Origin: Aequorivita todarodis
GTDB taxonomy: Bacteria; Bacteroidota; Bacteroidia; Flavobacteriales; Flavobacteriaceae
Direction of reading: 5' to 3'
Assembly: GCF_028561335.1 (NCBI RefSeq)
Contig: NZ_JAQQTG010000046.1
Coordinates: forward strand, 1 to 64,000
DNA length: 64,000 bases
Positions 9,062-17,718 of the stretch are shown here, piece after piece. The first letter of the stretch is position 1, and every line of letters starts with the position of its first letter. Position numbers and translations under genes: made by a program. The notes beneath the pieces are model-generated. The model saw nothing but the letters and a program-made list of their open reading frames with translations, was not told where the DNA came from and did not search any database.

Positions 9062-9709
9062 TTAATTTCTATTGGTCATTGCCGAAAGCATACCGCCGTA
9101 AACTCCGTTTAATGAGGATAGGTTGGTAGCCAAGTGCTGCATTTGTTGTTTTAGTTGTTCTGCGTTTTCAGCAACCGCTTGGTTTGCTTCGGCCTGACGG
9201 CTGGTTGACTCAATCTGTACTTTGTACAGGCTGTTCAAGGAATCCATTTGAGCAGCTGCAAGCGCCATTTCCTCGCTGTATTTTTTGGTGGAGTTCATTG
9301 CCTCAGCAGTTGGGGCCATACCTTTGGCCGCACCTTCAAAAGAACGGATGCTTGTAGAAAGACTGTTCATCAATTCAGAATCGATACGGGCTTCTTTTAG
9401 CATTTCGTCCAATTTTTTGGACAGAAGTCCTTGTGCATCTTCTGGCTCTTTCTTTTTTCTGTCCTGTGCAGTTCCGCCGGCCAACTCAGGATAAACCAAT
9501 GACCAATCCAAATCGTCATCTACAGGTTCAAATGCGGAAATTGCGAAAATGATTGCCTCGGTAATTAGACCGATTGCCAAAAGAAGACCTCCATTTAAAG
9601 GACCCAATTCCCAGTGAAGGATTTTGAAAAGTGCGCCTAAAATTACAATGGATGCCCCAAGGCCGTAGGCCATGTTAAATAGTTTTTTAGATGATCTTGA
9701 TTGTGCCAT
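9062..9709 (-). CDS. gldL: GldL, type IX secretion motor membrane protein
   Basis: The 215-residue protein has two membrane helices near the N-terminus (about 12-31 and 38-60). A glutamate-bearing second helix (GLITEAIIF) fits the proposed proton-channel residue of GldL. The rest is a cytoplasmic coiled-coil part. GldL and GldM form the proton-driven motor. It sits between gldK (76 bases) and gldM (49 bases). Confidence 0.95.
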   Translation of the reverse strand: MAQSRSSKKLFNMAYGLGASIVILGALFKILHWELGPLNGGLLLAIGLITEAIIFAISAFEPVDDDLDWSLVYPELAGGTAQDRKKKEPEDAQGLLSKKLDEMLKEARIDSELMNSLSTSIRSFEGAAKGMAPTAEAMNSTKKYSEEMALAAAQMDSLNSLYKVQIESTSRQAEANQAVAENAEQLKQQMQHLATNLSSLNGVYGGMLSAMTNRN

Positions 9710-9785
9710 AATTAATTAGTTTTTTAATTGAGGTGTTTTAGTTAAGGTTAAATATTTAATGTTGATTTGGTTTATTTCTAGTTTT

Positions 9786-11159
9786 TTAGCGTGCGTCACC
9801 AAAGTTTTGGTTTAAAACAACATCGGTTCCCATGTAATCCTGCACAGTCCTAAAGCCAATATAGCTTCTTGCGGAATCTGCATATTCATAGTCACGCGTG
9901 CTTACTTGAAGAAAATAAGCTACATCTTTCCAGGAACCACCGCGAACTACCTTTCGCATATTGTTCGGATCGTTCACATTTGGGTTCATCGTAGAAGTGT
10001 AATCGTAAGAAGCGGGATCGTAAGAAGAAGCTACCCATTCCGACACGTTTCCTGCCATATTATACAGGTTAAAGTCATTGGGCTCATACGATTTTGCCTC
10101 AACCGTGTATAACGCTTGGTCTGCCGCGTAATCACCACGCAATGGCTTAAAGTTTGCCATAAAGCATCCTCTATCGTTTTTGGCGTAAGGCCCTCCCCAA
10201 GGATAGGTTGCGGATTCCAGACCACCACGGGCTGCATATTCCCACTCTGCTTCACCCGGAAGGCGGAATGAGTTTACAAAATTTTGCTTTCTTGATTTCT
10301 GGTATGCATTCTTATACAAAGTTCTCCACGCACAGAATGCTTTTGCCTGCTTCCAGGTAACACCCACCACGGGATAATCGCCATAAGCCTCGTGCCAGAA
10401 GTAATCGTTGTGCATGGGCTCGTTATAGGAATAGTTGAAATCCTTGATCCAAACGGTGGTGTCTGGATAAATATTCAGTTCTTCTTTCTTGATGAAATCC
10501 TTTCTCCGCTTGCTCTTATCGCGAGCAGCAGCCTGAATATCCATATAGGTATATTGGAATTTCAATTTGCTCACATCAATGGTGCGCTGCCCGTTATAGG
10601 CCTCTTCCGTTGGAATGTACATGGTATCCATTACTTCGGAATAGTATTCGTCCGGATACTCAGCAGTATCCCAAATCAAATCTATTTTGTCGTTCAGCTT
10701 TCTGCCGGCGTAGTAGTCTTCGCCCATACCGAAGTAGTTATCATACATATATTGTTGATACGGGGTCATTTCTTCGTTTTCTTGGTCCACAAAGGCAAAC
10801 TCACCTATACCACCATCACCAGGGGTTGCCCCCACTTCATCGGCCATAATAGCCAAACGCAACCTTACAGTAGAATCTCGTACCCAATTAACAAATTGGC
10901 GGTACTCGGCATTGGTTATTTCGGTTTCGTCCATATAGAAAGAACGCACGGTAACGGTCTTTGTTGGCGCATCGTTCACGGCAACAAAATCATCATCACT
11001 TTTACCCATGATGAAGGATCCACCCGGGATAAGCGTCATTCCGTAAGGCTTTTGAGGATACCATTTTTTACCTTTTGCCCCAACCAGTTCTCCCCGATCT
11101 CCGGTGTTACAACTGAACAAAAAGGCAACGATCGCAGTTAATGCAATAAACTTCTTCAT
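9786..11159 (-). CDS. gldK: GldK, type IX secretion lipoprotein
   Basis: The 457-residue protein has a lipoprotein signal ending in AFLFSC, so the lipidated cysteine is near residue 17. The body has the formylglycine-generating-enzyme/sulfatase-modifying fold: MTLIPGGSFIMG near 40, TNAEYRQFVNW near 82, and RLPGEAEWEYAARGG and GFRTVQD later. In GldK this fold is structural and builds the ring under the outer membrane with GldN. It is the first gld gene and follows the arginase-fold gene after 113 bases that contain a candidate promoter. Confidence 0.96.
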   Translation of the reverse strand: MKKFIALTAIVAFLFSCNTGDRGELVGAKGKKWYPQKPYGMTLIPGGSFIMGKSDDDFVAVNDAPTKTVTVRSFYMDETEITNAEYRQFVNWVRDSTVRLRLAIMADEVGATPGDGGIGEFAFVDQENEEMTPYQQYMYDNYFGMGEDYYAGRKLNDKIDLIWDTAEYPDEYYSEVMDTMYIPTEEAYNGQRTIDVSKLKFQYTYMDIQAAARDKSKRRKDFIKKEELNIYPDTTVWIKDFNYSYNEPMHNDYFWHEAYGDYPVVGVTWKQAKAFCAWRTLYKNAYQKSRKQNFVNSFRLPGEAEWEYAARGGLESATYPWGGPYAKNDRGCFMANFKPLRGDYAADQALYTVEAKSYEPNDFNLYNMAGNVSEWVASSYDPASYDYTSTMNPNVNDPNNMRKVVRGGSWKDVAYFLQVSTRDYEYADSARSYIGFRTVQDYMGTDVVLNQNFGDAR

Positions 11160-11193
11160 AGGTATTTAGGTTAAATTTCGAGATTCAAGGGCG

Positions 11194-11224
11194 TAAACCT
11201 ATCTATAAAATTTCAAAAAAACAA
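11194..11224 (-). promoter_or_regulatory. Candidate promoter for gldKLMN
   Basis: On the minus strand a TTG (11222-11224) is followed after 20 bases by TAGGTTTA (11194-11201), one base from the TAnnTTTG consensus. It would let the gld genes be transcribed separately from topA and the arginase-fold gene. Confidence 0.4.
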
Positions 11225-11272
11225 TTTTTTTTTGAAAAACCATTGATCCCCGTTTTTACTTGTCTTGTTTGA

Positions 11273-12436
11273 TTATACTTCATTTTTGTGGCGGGCTTTC
11301 AACCACCGCTCAGGAATTTCCTGATTGCATGCACCCAAATATTCGCCATAAGTGCAAGGTAATAACGTACGTCTTTTTAATTTATTATTAACATTTGAAA
11401 TAAATGGCAAAACAATCCACCATCTTTCGGTTTTATTGCTCTTTTTGAATTCCAACACCTCATCATCCACCGGAACTTTATAGGTTGTAAAGAGCGCTTC
11501 ATCATCAAAATCATCATCTTTTACCCTAAAATTAAATCCTTCAATAAAATACCAAAATATCTGCGCCACGAGCATTGCGCCGCTTTTACTTTCAATTGAA
11601 TCGCTTAACTCGTAAACGCCAAAGGATTTTACTTTATTGCTAATGCCGGCATATCGGGAAATGGCGCATATTTCACGACCGTCAAAACCGTTGGGGCTGT
11701 CATTGTTTTTATAACTTAATTCTGCACTTTTTATTGCGGTAACGTCTAATGTTACCATATCGGCATCTCGCATTATGGGTTCAACCACCGTAATATCCGC
11801 ACAAATTTCACCTAATCTATAGGCGTCAAAAAACAGTTTATCCATCAAGGCTATTTCTTGTGGCGCATTGAAAAAAGATTGATAGCCCAAAGTACTATAA
11901 TTAAAAAGATTATAGGGTTTGTCCACCACCATTTTTCCAATATATGATTTATTGGAAATGGGCAGTTCAGCATTTCCGAGATCAAAGCGGTTGTCTATAT
12001 TAACTACATTCACCATTTCACCTATTCCGTCATAAGCGCGGTATTGCGCGTAAGCCAGGTCCTGACCGCCTCCAAGAATGAGCGGGATGATTTTTTTCTG
12101 CAGAAGTGCAGCTATTACTTCTTTTGCGGCAAAACGGGTATCTTCGGCCGTTTCGCCTTTTTCAATATCGCCGAGATCGATTATATTGTAATTCCAGTTG
12201 CCCGGATATAAGGAATAAAGGGCTTTTCTGTATGGGTCGAAGGATATCGCTCCGCCAATAAAATTTATATCGGCACGGTTTTCCTTAATTCCGAGAATCG
12301 CAAACCCTACATTTTTTAAATTGGGCAATTCCCTGGTTTTGGCATGGACTTCAATTTGCTTCCCCAAAGTTCCGACGGGTAAAATTTCCCGATGTGCCAA
12401 TACTTTTTTAGAAACGGGGGATAAAAATTCTATCAT
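11273..12436 (-). CDS. Arginase-fold protein with degenerate metal site
   Basis: The 387-residue protein follows the ureohydrolase (arginase/formimidoylglutamase) fold, and databases often name such genes formimidoylglutamase. Its metal ligands are not conserved: the usual GGxHS is GGGQD (residues 122-126), DAHxD is DNRFD (148-152), and SxDxDxxDP is TLDVTAI (229-235). The two-manganese site therefore cannot form normally and a non-catalytic role is likely. Its start overlaps the topA stop by one base, and gldK follows. The position hints at a function tied to this block, but none is known to me. Confidence 0.8.
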   Translation of the reverse strand: MIEFLSPVSKKVLAHREILPVGTLGKQIEVHAKTRELPNLKNVGFAILGIKENRADINFIGGAISFDPYRKALYSLYPGNWNYNIIDLGDIEKGETAEDTRFAAKEVIAALLQKKIIPLILGGGQDLAYAQYRAYDGIGEMVNVVNIDNRFDLGNAELPISNKSYIGKMVVDKPYNLFNYSTLGYQSFFNAPQEIALMDKLFFDAYRLGEICADITVVEPIMRDADMVTLDVTAIKSAELSYKNNDSPNGFDGREICAISRYAGISNKVKSFGVYELSDSIESKSGAMLVAQIFWYFIEGFNFRVKDDDFDDEALFTTYKVPVDDEVLEFKKSNKTERWWIVLPFISNVNNKLKRRTLLPCTYGEYLGACNQEIPERWLKARHKNEV

Positions 12437-14973
12437 TATTTTTTCTTGGCCGTGGTTTTCCCTGCCTTGCCGGCAGGCAGGTTCTTAGTGCCGGCTTTCT
12501 TTTTTGCGGCGGTTTTTTTCTTGGGGCTTTTTTTATCGAGCAAATCTTTTGCTTCTTCCAAAGTTATTTTATCCGCCTCTGTCCCTTTGGGAAGTTCCAC
12601 TTTTGTTTTCCCCTTTATTAAATTGAAACGGCCCCAACGCGCCTTTTCAATTCTGATTTTCTCCTCTGGCCATTCGTTGATTAACTTATCTATTTCCTTT
12701 TGCTTTTTGTCTTCAATAAGTTCTTTCACATCTTCCTTTGAAAGATTGTCAAAATCGTACTTTTTGTTTACGTTGATGAACATATTGTTCCACTTTATAA
12801 AGGGACCAAAACGCCCAACGCCTTTTTGGACCGGCAGATCCTCATACATATATATAGGTGCGTCTGCTTTTTTCTTTTCTTCAATTAGCTCCTTTGCGAA
12901 CGCCATATCCACATTTAGCGGGTCCATTCCCTTCGGAAGCGAGATAAAGGTTTTACCAAAACGTACATACGGGCCAAAACGACCGTTGTTTACCTCAACT
13001 TCCTCATTGTCATAAACGCCCAAAGTCTTCGGAAGCTTGAAAAGATCCATTACCTCTTCAAAGGTGACCAAATGCAATTGCTGGTCTGGGCGAAGGCTGG
13101 CGAATTTTTTCTCCTCGTCCTCCGGTGCGCCAATCTGCGCCATGGGGCCGTATTTTCCGAGGCGTACCAAAACGGTTTTTCCGGTCTCGGGGTCTTCGCC
13201 AAGAATGCGCTCGCCACTTTCGCGGTCTGCGGTTTCTTCAACGTGCTCTACTCTTGGGTGAAATTTTCCGTAAAAATCCTTCATCATTTTGGTCCACTCC
13301 TCTTTTCCTTCGGCTATGTCGTCAAAATCCTGCTCTACTTTTGCGGTGAAATTGTAATCGAGAATATTTTCGAAATGTTCCACCAAAAAGTCGTTCACGA
13401 TCATTCCGATATCCGTGGGAACCAATTTCCCTTTGTCCGATCCAACGGTTTCGGTCAAGGTTTTGTCTTTTATGTTTTCCTTTTGAAGCGTTAACTGAAG
13501 ATATTTTCGCTCCACGCCTTCCACGGTTCCCTTTTCAACATAATTTCTGCTGATAATGGTAGAAATAGTCGGCGCATAGGTTGAAGGGCGGCCAATGCCG
13601 AGTTCCTCCAACTGTTTTACCAACGATGCTTCCGTGTATCGGTAGGGCGGACGCGTAAAGCGTTCGGTGGCGGTGATGTAATTATTTTCAAGTGAATCGC
13701 CGTTTTTCATATTCGGCAACATGCCTTCCTGCTCTTCTTCCTCAAAATCGGTGCCTTCCAAATACACTTTTAGGAACCCGTCAAACTTTATCATTTCGCC
13801 ATTTGCAGTGAAATTTTCTGAAACTTTTTCTTTGGAAAGCACGTCAATCTTCACATTGGTACGCTCCAATTGTGCATCGCTCATTTGCGAGGCCAAAGTC
13901 CGTTTCCAAATTAAATCATACAAACGCGCTTGGTCGTGATCGCCGGAAATGCTGTGCTGGCCCATATCCGTCGGGCGGATGGCCTCGTGCGCTTCCTGCG
14001 CTCCCTTGCTTTTTCCCTTGTAATCGCGGGGTTTGCTGTATTCCTTTCCATAGGAAGAAATAATTTCCTTTTGCGCCGCGTTTTTTGCGTCCTTGCTAAG
14101 GTTCACGCTGTCGGTACGCATATAGGTAATCAATCCGGCCTCGTACAAACGTTGGGCGATTGTCATCGTTTTTCCAACCGAAAAATACAATTTCCGGGCT
14201 GCTTCCTGTTGTAAGGTTGAAGTGGTAAAAGGTGCCGCCGGGCTTTTACTGGCGGGCTTTTTCGTTAAATCTGAAATTTTATAGGAAGCCCCCAAATTCT
14301 TCCGAAGAAACTCGCGTGCCTCTTCTTCCGTTTCAAAATTCTTTGGAAGTTTCGCCTTGAATTTGCTGCCGTCAACCGTTGTGAATTCGGCATCGATTCT
14401 ATAGGAACCTACGGGCGTAAAGGCTTCAATCTCGCGTTCGCGCTCCACGATCAACCGCACCGCAACCGATTGTACGCGTCCTGCGGAAAGTCCACCTTTC
14501 ACCTTTTTCCAAAGAACCGGTGAAAGCTCATAACCCACCAAACGGTCGAGAACTCGACGGGCCTGTTGGGCGTTTACCAAATTATAATCAATCTGGCGCG
14601 GATTTTCAATGGCCTTTAAAATGGCAGACTTGGTTATTTCGTGAAAAACGATCCGCTTGGTCTTGTTTTTGTCCAGCTTCAATTCTTCGGCCAAATGCCA
14701 CGCAATGGCTTCTCCCTCGCGGTCCTCATCACTTGCCAACCAAACCGTATCGGCTTTTTTGGACAGTGCTTTCAACTCTGCCACCAGCTTCTTTTTGTCG
14801 CTGCTCACTATATATTTAGGTGTAAAATCCCCTTCCACGTCCACGCCCAATTCCTTGGACGGCAGGTCCGCAATGTGCCCAAAACTGGAGGAAACCTTGA
14901 AATCCTTCCCAAGAAATTTTTCAATGGTTTTTGCTTTTGCCGGGGACTCAACTATCACTAAATTCTTTGCCAT
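12436..14973 (-). CDS. topA: DNA topoisomerase I
   Basis: The 845-residue enzyme relaxes negative supercoils by cutting one strand. The TOPRIM domain begins NLVIVESPAKAKTIEKFLG, with the acidic triad D82-x-D84-x-E86. The active-site tyrosine is Y284 in LITYMRTDS. The C-terminal third holds several topoisomerase C-terminal repeats (RFGPYVRFGK, RFGPFIKWNN, RWGRFNLIKG) in place of zinc fingers, typical for Bacteroidota. The lysine-rich tail contains the foreign-looking PAGKAG (832-838), encoded by a palindromic repeat. It is followed by the arginase-fold gene with a one-base overlap. Confidence 0.97.
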   Translation of the reverse strand: MAKNLVIVESPAKAKTIEKFLGKDFKVSSSFGHIADLPSKELGVDVEGDFTPKYIVSSDKKKLVAELKALSKKADTVWLASDEDREGEAIAWHLAEELKLDKNKTKRIVFHEITKSAILKAIENPRQIDYNLVNAQQARRVLDRLVGYELSPVLWKKVKGGLSAGRVQSVAVRLIVEREREIEAFTPVGSYRIDAEFTTVDGSKFKAKLPKNFETEEEAREFLRKNLGASYKISDLTKKPASKSPAAPFTTSTLQQEAARKLYFSVGKTMTIAQRLYEAGLITYMRTDSVNLSKDAKNAAQKEIISSYGKEYSKPRDYKGKSKGAQEAHEAIRPTDMGQHSISGDHDQARLYDLIWKRTLASQMSDAQLERTNVKIDVLSKEKVSENFTANGEMIKFDGFLKVYLEGTDFEEEEQEGMLPNMKNGDSLENNYITATERFTRPPYRYTEASLVKQLEELGIGRPSTYAPTISTIISRNYVEKGTVEGVERKYLQLTLQKENIKDKTLTETVGSDKGKLVPTDIGMIVNDFLVEHFENILDYNFTAKVEQDFDDIAEGKEEWTKMMKDFYGKFHPRVEHVEETADRESGERILGEDPETGKTVLVRLGKYGPMAQIGAPEDEEKKFASLRPDQQLHLVTFEEVMDLFKLPKTLGVYDNEEVEVNNGRFGPYVRFGKTFISLPKGMDPLNVDMAFAKELIEEKKKADAPIYMYEDLPVQKGVGRFGPFIKWNNMFINVNKKYDFDNLSKEDVKELIEDKKQKEIDKLINEWPEEKIRIEKARWGRFNLIKGKTKVELPKGTEADKITLEEAKDLLDKKSPKKKTAAKKKAGTKNLPAGKAGKTTAKKK
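12461..12481. repeat. Palindromic element inside the 3' end of topA
   Basis: The 21 bases begin CCTGCCTTGCCGG and end CAGGCAGG, a near-perfect palindrome read in frame as LPAGKAG in the TopA tail. Related palindromes of the CCTGCC...GGCAGG kind lie between genes at 38345-38366. Confidence 0.65.
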
Positions 14974-14993
14974 ATCCTATATTGTTATGATTG

Positions 14994-15001
14994 CAAAAGT
15001 A
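14994..15001 (-). promoter_or_regulatory. Candidate -7 box of topA
   Basis: TACTTTTG on the minus strand matches TAnnTTTG and lies 21 bases before the topA start codon. No clear TTG is seen at the -33 spacing. Confidence 0.4.
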
Positions 15002-15065
15002 TATGAATTTTTTAATACGAATGATTTAAGGTGTGAAATTTGAAAATTGCAGTGAAGGTTTTTGC

Positions 15066-15132
15066 CGCGAATTTGCGAATGTTTTTACGTAATTATTCGT
15101 GTCCCGAGGCTTCGGGAGTGGTGGAATTCCAC
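15066..15132. repeat. Repeat cluster: GCGAATT element plus two palindromes
   Basis: A GCGAATT..GCGAAT..ATTCGTG element (about 15067-15101) is related to one at 15966-16010, on the other side of the neighbouring gene. It is followed by the hairpin TCCCGA-GGCT-TCGGGA (15102-15117) and the perfect palindrome GTGGAATTCCAC (15121-15132). No gene is seen here. Confidence 0.5.
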
Positions 15133-15160
15133 ACTTAAAAAAATGATTTTAACCTGCTAT

Positions 15161-15916
15161 TTAAAATGTATTTGCATGCAATTCTTCGTCAAAACCAATG
15201 GTATCCTTGTAAAAATAATACATCGGGATATGTGTGAAAAAGGCCGTGGCCAAAACCCCGATTCCGCATAAAATGATTCCCAATTGCGCAATCATTGATG
15301 AAATGATTATCAAACCAAAGGCTATTAGCCAAAATTTGTTGCCCAGTTTAAAACCTGCCTTTACAATTTCGGAGACCGAAAGCTGTGGATTAAAGGCGAA
15401 AATAACAACCACAAGTTGCAGCGGTACCATGACATAAAAAATGGGCAAATAGCATAAAATGGCCGCCAATAGCGCAATGCCGAAGCTGGCGAGTGTCAGG
15501 ACAAAAATCTTTTGAAAATGGTTCTTCACGTACACAAAATAACCGCCCGCTTCCATGGGCGCCCCTGTGTCGGTTTTTTTGCAAACCATAAAAAAGTGCG
15601 CTATTATGCCATACGAAATAGCGTTTGCAATGATTGCAAATACAAAGATGGCCACCACATAAACCACTATCAAATACACCGGATATTCCAGAAAAGGGTT
15701 AAAATCCGGACGTCCGCTGGCCTGTGCCTCAATTATAACGGATATGAAGGGCACATAAATTAAGACCGGTATGGGCAAAATTACCGCAAATGTGATGAGC
15801 AGATGCAACATTCCCTCCACCCACACTTTTTTAAAAAGCTCAAAACTTTTTGTTAGAATATCGCCAAAGTCGGGCTTGTTGGCAACTTCTATTTTCTGAA
15901 AAATCCGCGGTTCCAT
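15161..15916 (-). CDS. Integral membrane protein, YciC/DUF975-like
   Basis: The 251-residue protein has about six hydrophobic helices. The opening DFGDILTKSFELFKKVW and the later segment SVSEIVKAGFKLGNKFW are a repeated motif typical of glycerophosphoryl-diester and YciC-like membrane proteins. In flavobacteria such proteins are often labelled beta-carotene monooxygenase without support, since no iron-binding histidines are visible. No enzyme motif is seen. The gene is isolated and flanked on both sides by related repeat elements. The function is unknown. Confidence 0.6.
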   Translation of the reverse strand: MEPRIFQKIEVANKPDFGDILTKSFELFKKVWVEGMLHLLITFAVILPIPVLIYVPFISVIIEAQASGRPDFNPFLEYPVYLIVVYVVAIFVFAIIANAISYGIIAHFFMVCKKTDTGAPMEAGGYFVYVKNHFQKIFVLTLASFGIALLAAILCYLPIFYVMVPLQLVVVIFAFNPQLSVSEIVKAGFKLGNKFWLIAFGLIIISSMIAQLGIILCGIGVLATAFFTHIPMYYFYKDTIGFDEELHANTF

Positions 15917-15965
15917 ATTTCTTTTTCATTTGGTTAGCACACAAAGCTATGAAAAAGAAATCAGC

Positions 15966-16026
15966 TGCGAATTCACGAATATTTTTTATAGAAGTAATCG
16001 TGAGTTCACGGTAAATTTCTACCGTG
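15966..16026. repeat. GCGAATTCACGAAT element and CACGGTA hairpin
   Basis: GCGAATTCACGAAT..AATCGTGAGTTCACGG is a degenerate self-complementary element related to 15067-15101. It runs into the hairpin CACGGTA (16007-16013), 6-base loop, TACCGTG (16020-16026). It lies between the membrane protein start and the miaB promoter. Confidence 0.5.
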
Positions 16027-16058
16027 CAAATTATATTTTTTAAAAAGAAATCTGCCAC

Positions 16059-16089
16059 TTTGTCACCGTTGCTTAAAATTGTATCTTTG
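16059..16089 (+). promoter_or_regulatory. Promoter of miaB
   Basis: TTTG (16059-16062), 19 bases, TATCTTTG (16082-16089) is an exact match to the Bacteroidota promoter. Transcription would start near 16096, about 40 bases before the miaB ATG. Confidence 0.75.
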
Positions 16090-16135
16090 CAGGCTCAATG
16101 GCTAAATTGAATGTGATTACTATTTTAAAATTTCC

Positions 16136-17578
16136 ATGGAAAAGATTATTGACGAAAACACACAGGGAAACACGCTCACACTGGAAGCGCGCGATGGCAA
16201 TTCCCGAAAATTATATATTGAAAGCTACGGCTGCGCCATGAATTTTAGCGATAGCGAAATCGTGGCTTCCATACTTGCAGACCAAGGCTACAATACCACA
16301 AATTTACTGGAGGAAGCCGATCTGGTTTTGGTAAACACCTGCTCCATCCGCGATAAAGCGGAACAGACCGTCCGCAAACGTTTGGAAAAATACAACGCCG
16401 TAAAAAGAAACGCAAACCCAAAGATGAAGGTTGGCGTTCTGGGCTGTATGGCGGAGCGGTTGAAGGAAAAATTTTTGGAGGAAGAAAAAATCGTCGATTT
16501 GGTAGTTGGGCCGGATGCCTACAAAGACATCCCGAATTTGTTGAAGGAAGTTGAGGAAGGACGCGATGCCGTAAACGTAATACTTAGTAAAGAAGAAACC
16601 TATGGCGATATTTCGCCCGTGCGTTTGGGCGGCAACGGCATAACCGCTTTTGTGAGCATAACCCGCGGTTGCGATAATATGTGTACCTTTTGTGTGGTGC
16701 CCTTTACCCGGGGTCGCGAACGCAGCCGCGACCCGCAAAGTATTTTACGCGAAGTGGATGATTTGGCCGAAAACGGCTATAAGGAAATCACGCTGCTCGG
16801 CCAAAACGTGGACAGTTATTTATGGTACGGCGGCGGACTGAAAAAGGATTTCAAAAATGCTTCCGAAATGCAACAGGCAACGGCAACCGATTTTGCACAG
16901 TTGCTCGATTTGGTAGCGACGGCACACCCAAAAATGCGCATTCGCTTTTCCACCAGCAACCCGCAGGATATGCACGAAGAAGTGCTGCACGTGGTGGCGA
17001 AGCATGAAAATATCTGCAACCACATTCACCTTCCGGTGCAAAGTGGCAGTACACGCATTTTAAAGGCCATGAACCGTCAGCACACGCGGGAGGAGTATAT
17101 GAAATTGATTGACAAGACTCGGGAAATCATTCCCGGCTGTGCCATTTCGCAGGATATGATTGTTGGTTTCCCAACGGAAACAGAGGAAGACCACAAAGAA
17201 ACCTTGAGTTTGATGGAATATGTGAAATACGATTTTGGGTATATGTACAAATATTCCGAAAGACCAGGCACCATGGCCGCCCGAAAACTAAAAGACGACG
17301 TGCCCGAAGCAACAAAAAGTAGAAGATTGACCGAGATTGTGGAGCTCCAACAAAAGCACAGCGCCATTCGCACCGCGGAATTTTTAGGAAAAACTGTGAC
17401 AGTTTTAATTGAAAAGGAATCGAAAAAGAACAAAGACGAATGGAGCGGAAGAACGGAACACAACAACGTTGCGGTTTTTCCGAAGTCAACTTATAAGCCG
17501 GGGGATTTTGTAAAAGTAAAAGTAACCGATTGTACCACAGCCACGCTGATTGGCGAAGCGGTAGGGTTAGCCCCCTAA
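16136..17578 (+). CDS. miaB: MiaB, tRNA-2-methylthio-N6-dimethylallyladenosine synthase
   Basis: The 480-residue radical SAM enzyme adds the methylthio group to i6A37 of tRNA. The N-terminal domain has its three cluster cysteines (YGCAMNFSDSE, NTCSIRD, LGCMAERL). The radical SAM site is CDNMCTFC (C-x3-C-x2-C), and a C-terminal TRAM domain binds tRNA. An insertion after QNVDSYLWYGG, seen here as about 20 polar residues, is common in the phylum. The last codons (GLAP and stop) lie within a C-rich/G-rich interspersed repeat, so the natural C-terminus may have been altered. Confidence 0.96.
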   Translation: MEKIIDENTQGNTLTLEARDGNSRKLYIESYGCAMNFSDSEIVASILADQGYNTTNLLEEADLVLVNTCSIRDKAEQTVRKRLEKYNAVKRNANPKMKVGVLGCMAERLKEKFLEEEKIVDLVVGPDAYKDIPNLLKEVEEGRDAVNVILSKEETYGDISPVRLGGNGITAFVSITRGCDNMCTFCVVPFTRGRERSRDPQSILREVDDLAENGYKEITLLGQNVDSYLWYGGGLKKDFKNASEMQQATATDFAQLLDLVATAHPKMRIRFSTSNPQDMHEEVLHVVAKHENICNHIHLPVQSGSTRILKAMNRQHTREEYMKLIDKTREIIPGCAISQDMIVGFPTETEEDHKETLSLMEYVKYDFGYMYKYSERPGTMAARKLKDDVPEATKSRRLTEIVELQQKHSAIRTAEFLGKTVTVLIEKESKKNKDEWSGRTEHNNVAVFPKSTYKPGDFVKVKVTDCTTATLIGEAVGLAP

Positions 17579-17717
17579 CCCCCGAAGGGGGAACGGCGTA
17601 ACCTTATTTAAAATACTCAATATTATGATTGATATAAATATGAAAAGGAATATTAACCGCCCCACATTCCCCCTTTGGGGGCCAGGGGGCTTTTCCCCCT
17701 TTGGGGGTTAGGGGGCC
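17571..17717. repeat. CCCCCTAAC/CCCCCTTTGGGGG repeats between miaB and the next gene
   Basis: Three related units occur: 17571-17594 (CCCCCTAACC...GAAGGGGGAAC), about 17668-17690 and 17695-17717 (each CCCCCTTTGGGGG followed by CCAGGGGGC or TTAGGGGGCC). Each can fold on itself. The first covers the miaB stop codon. The last ends one base before the ATG of the sigma-54 activator. Relatives lie at 19601-19652, 49853-49873, 51549-51575, 58768-58820 and 58863-58886. Confidence 0.75.
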
Positions 17718-17718
17718 T

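Noticed and set aside
13037-14063. Several long frames opposite topA.
   Set aside because: They are shadows of the coding strand, a result of codon bias, with no start signals or family resemblance.
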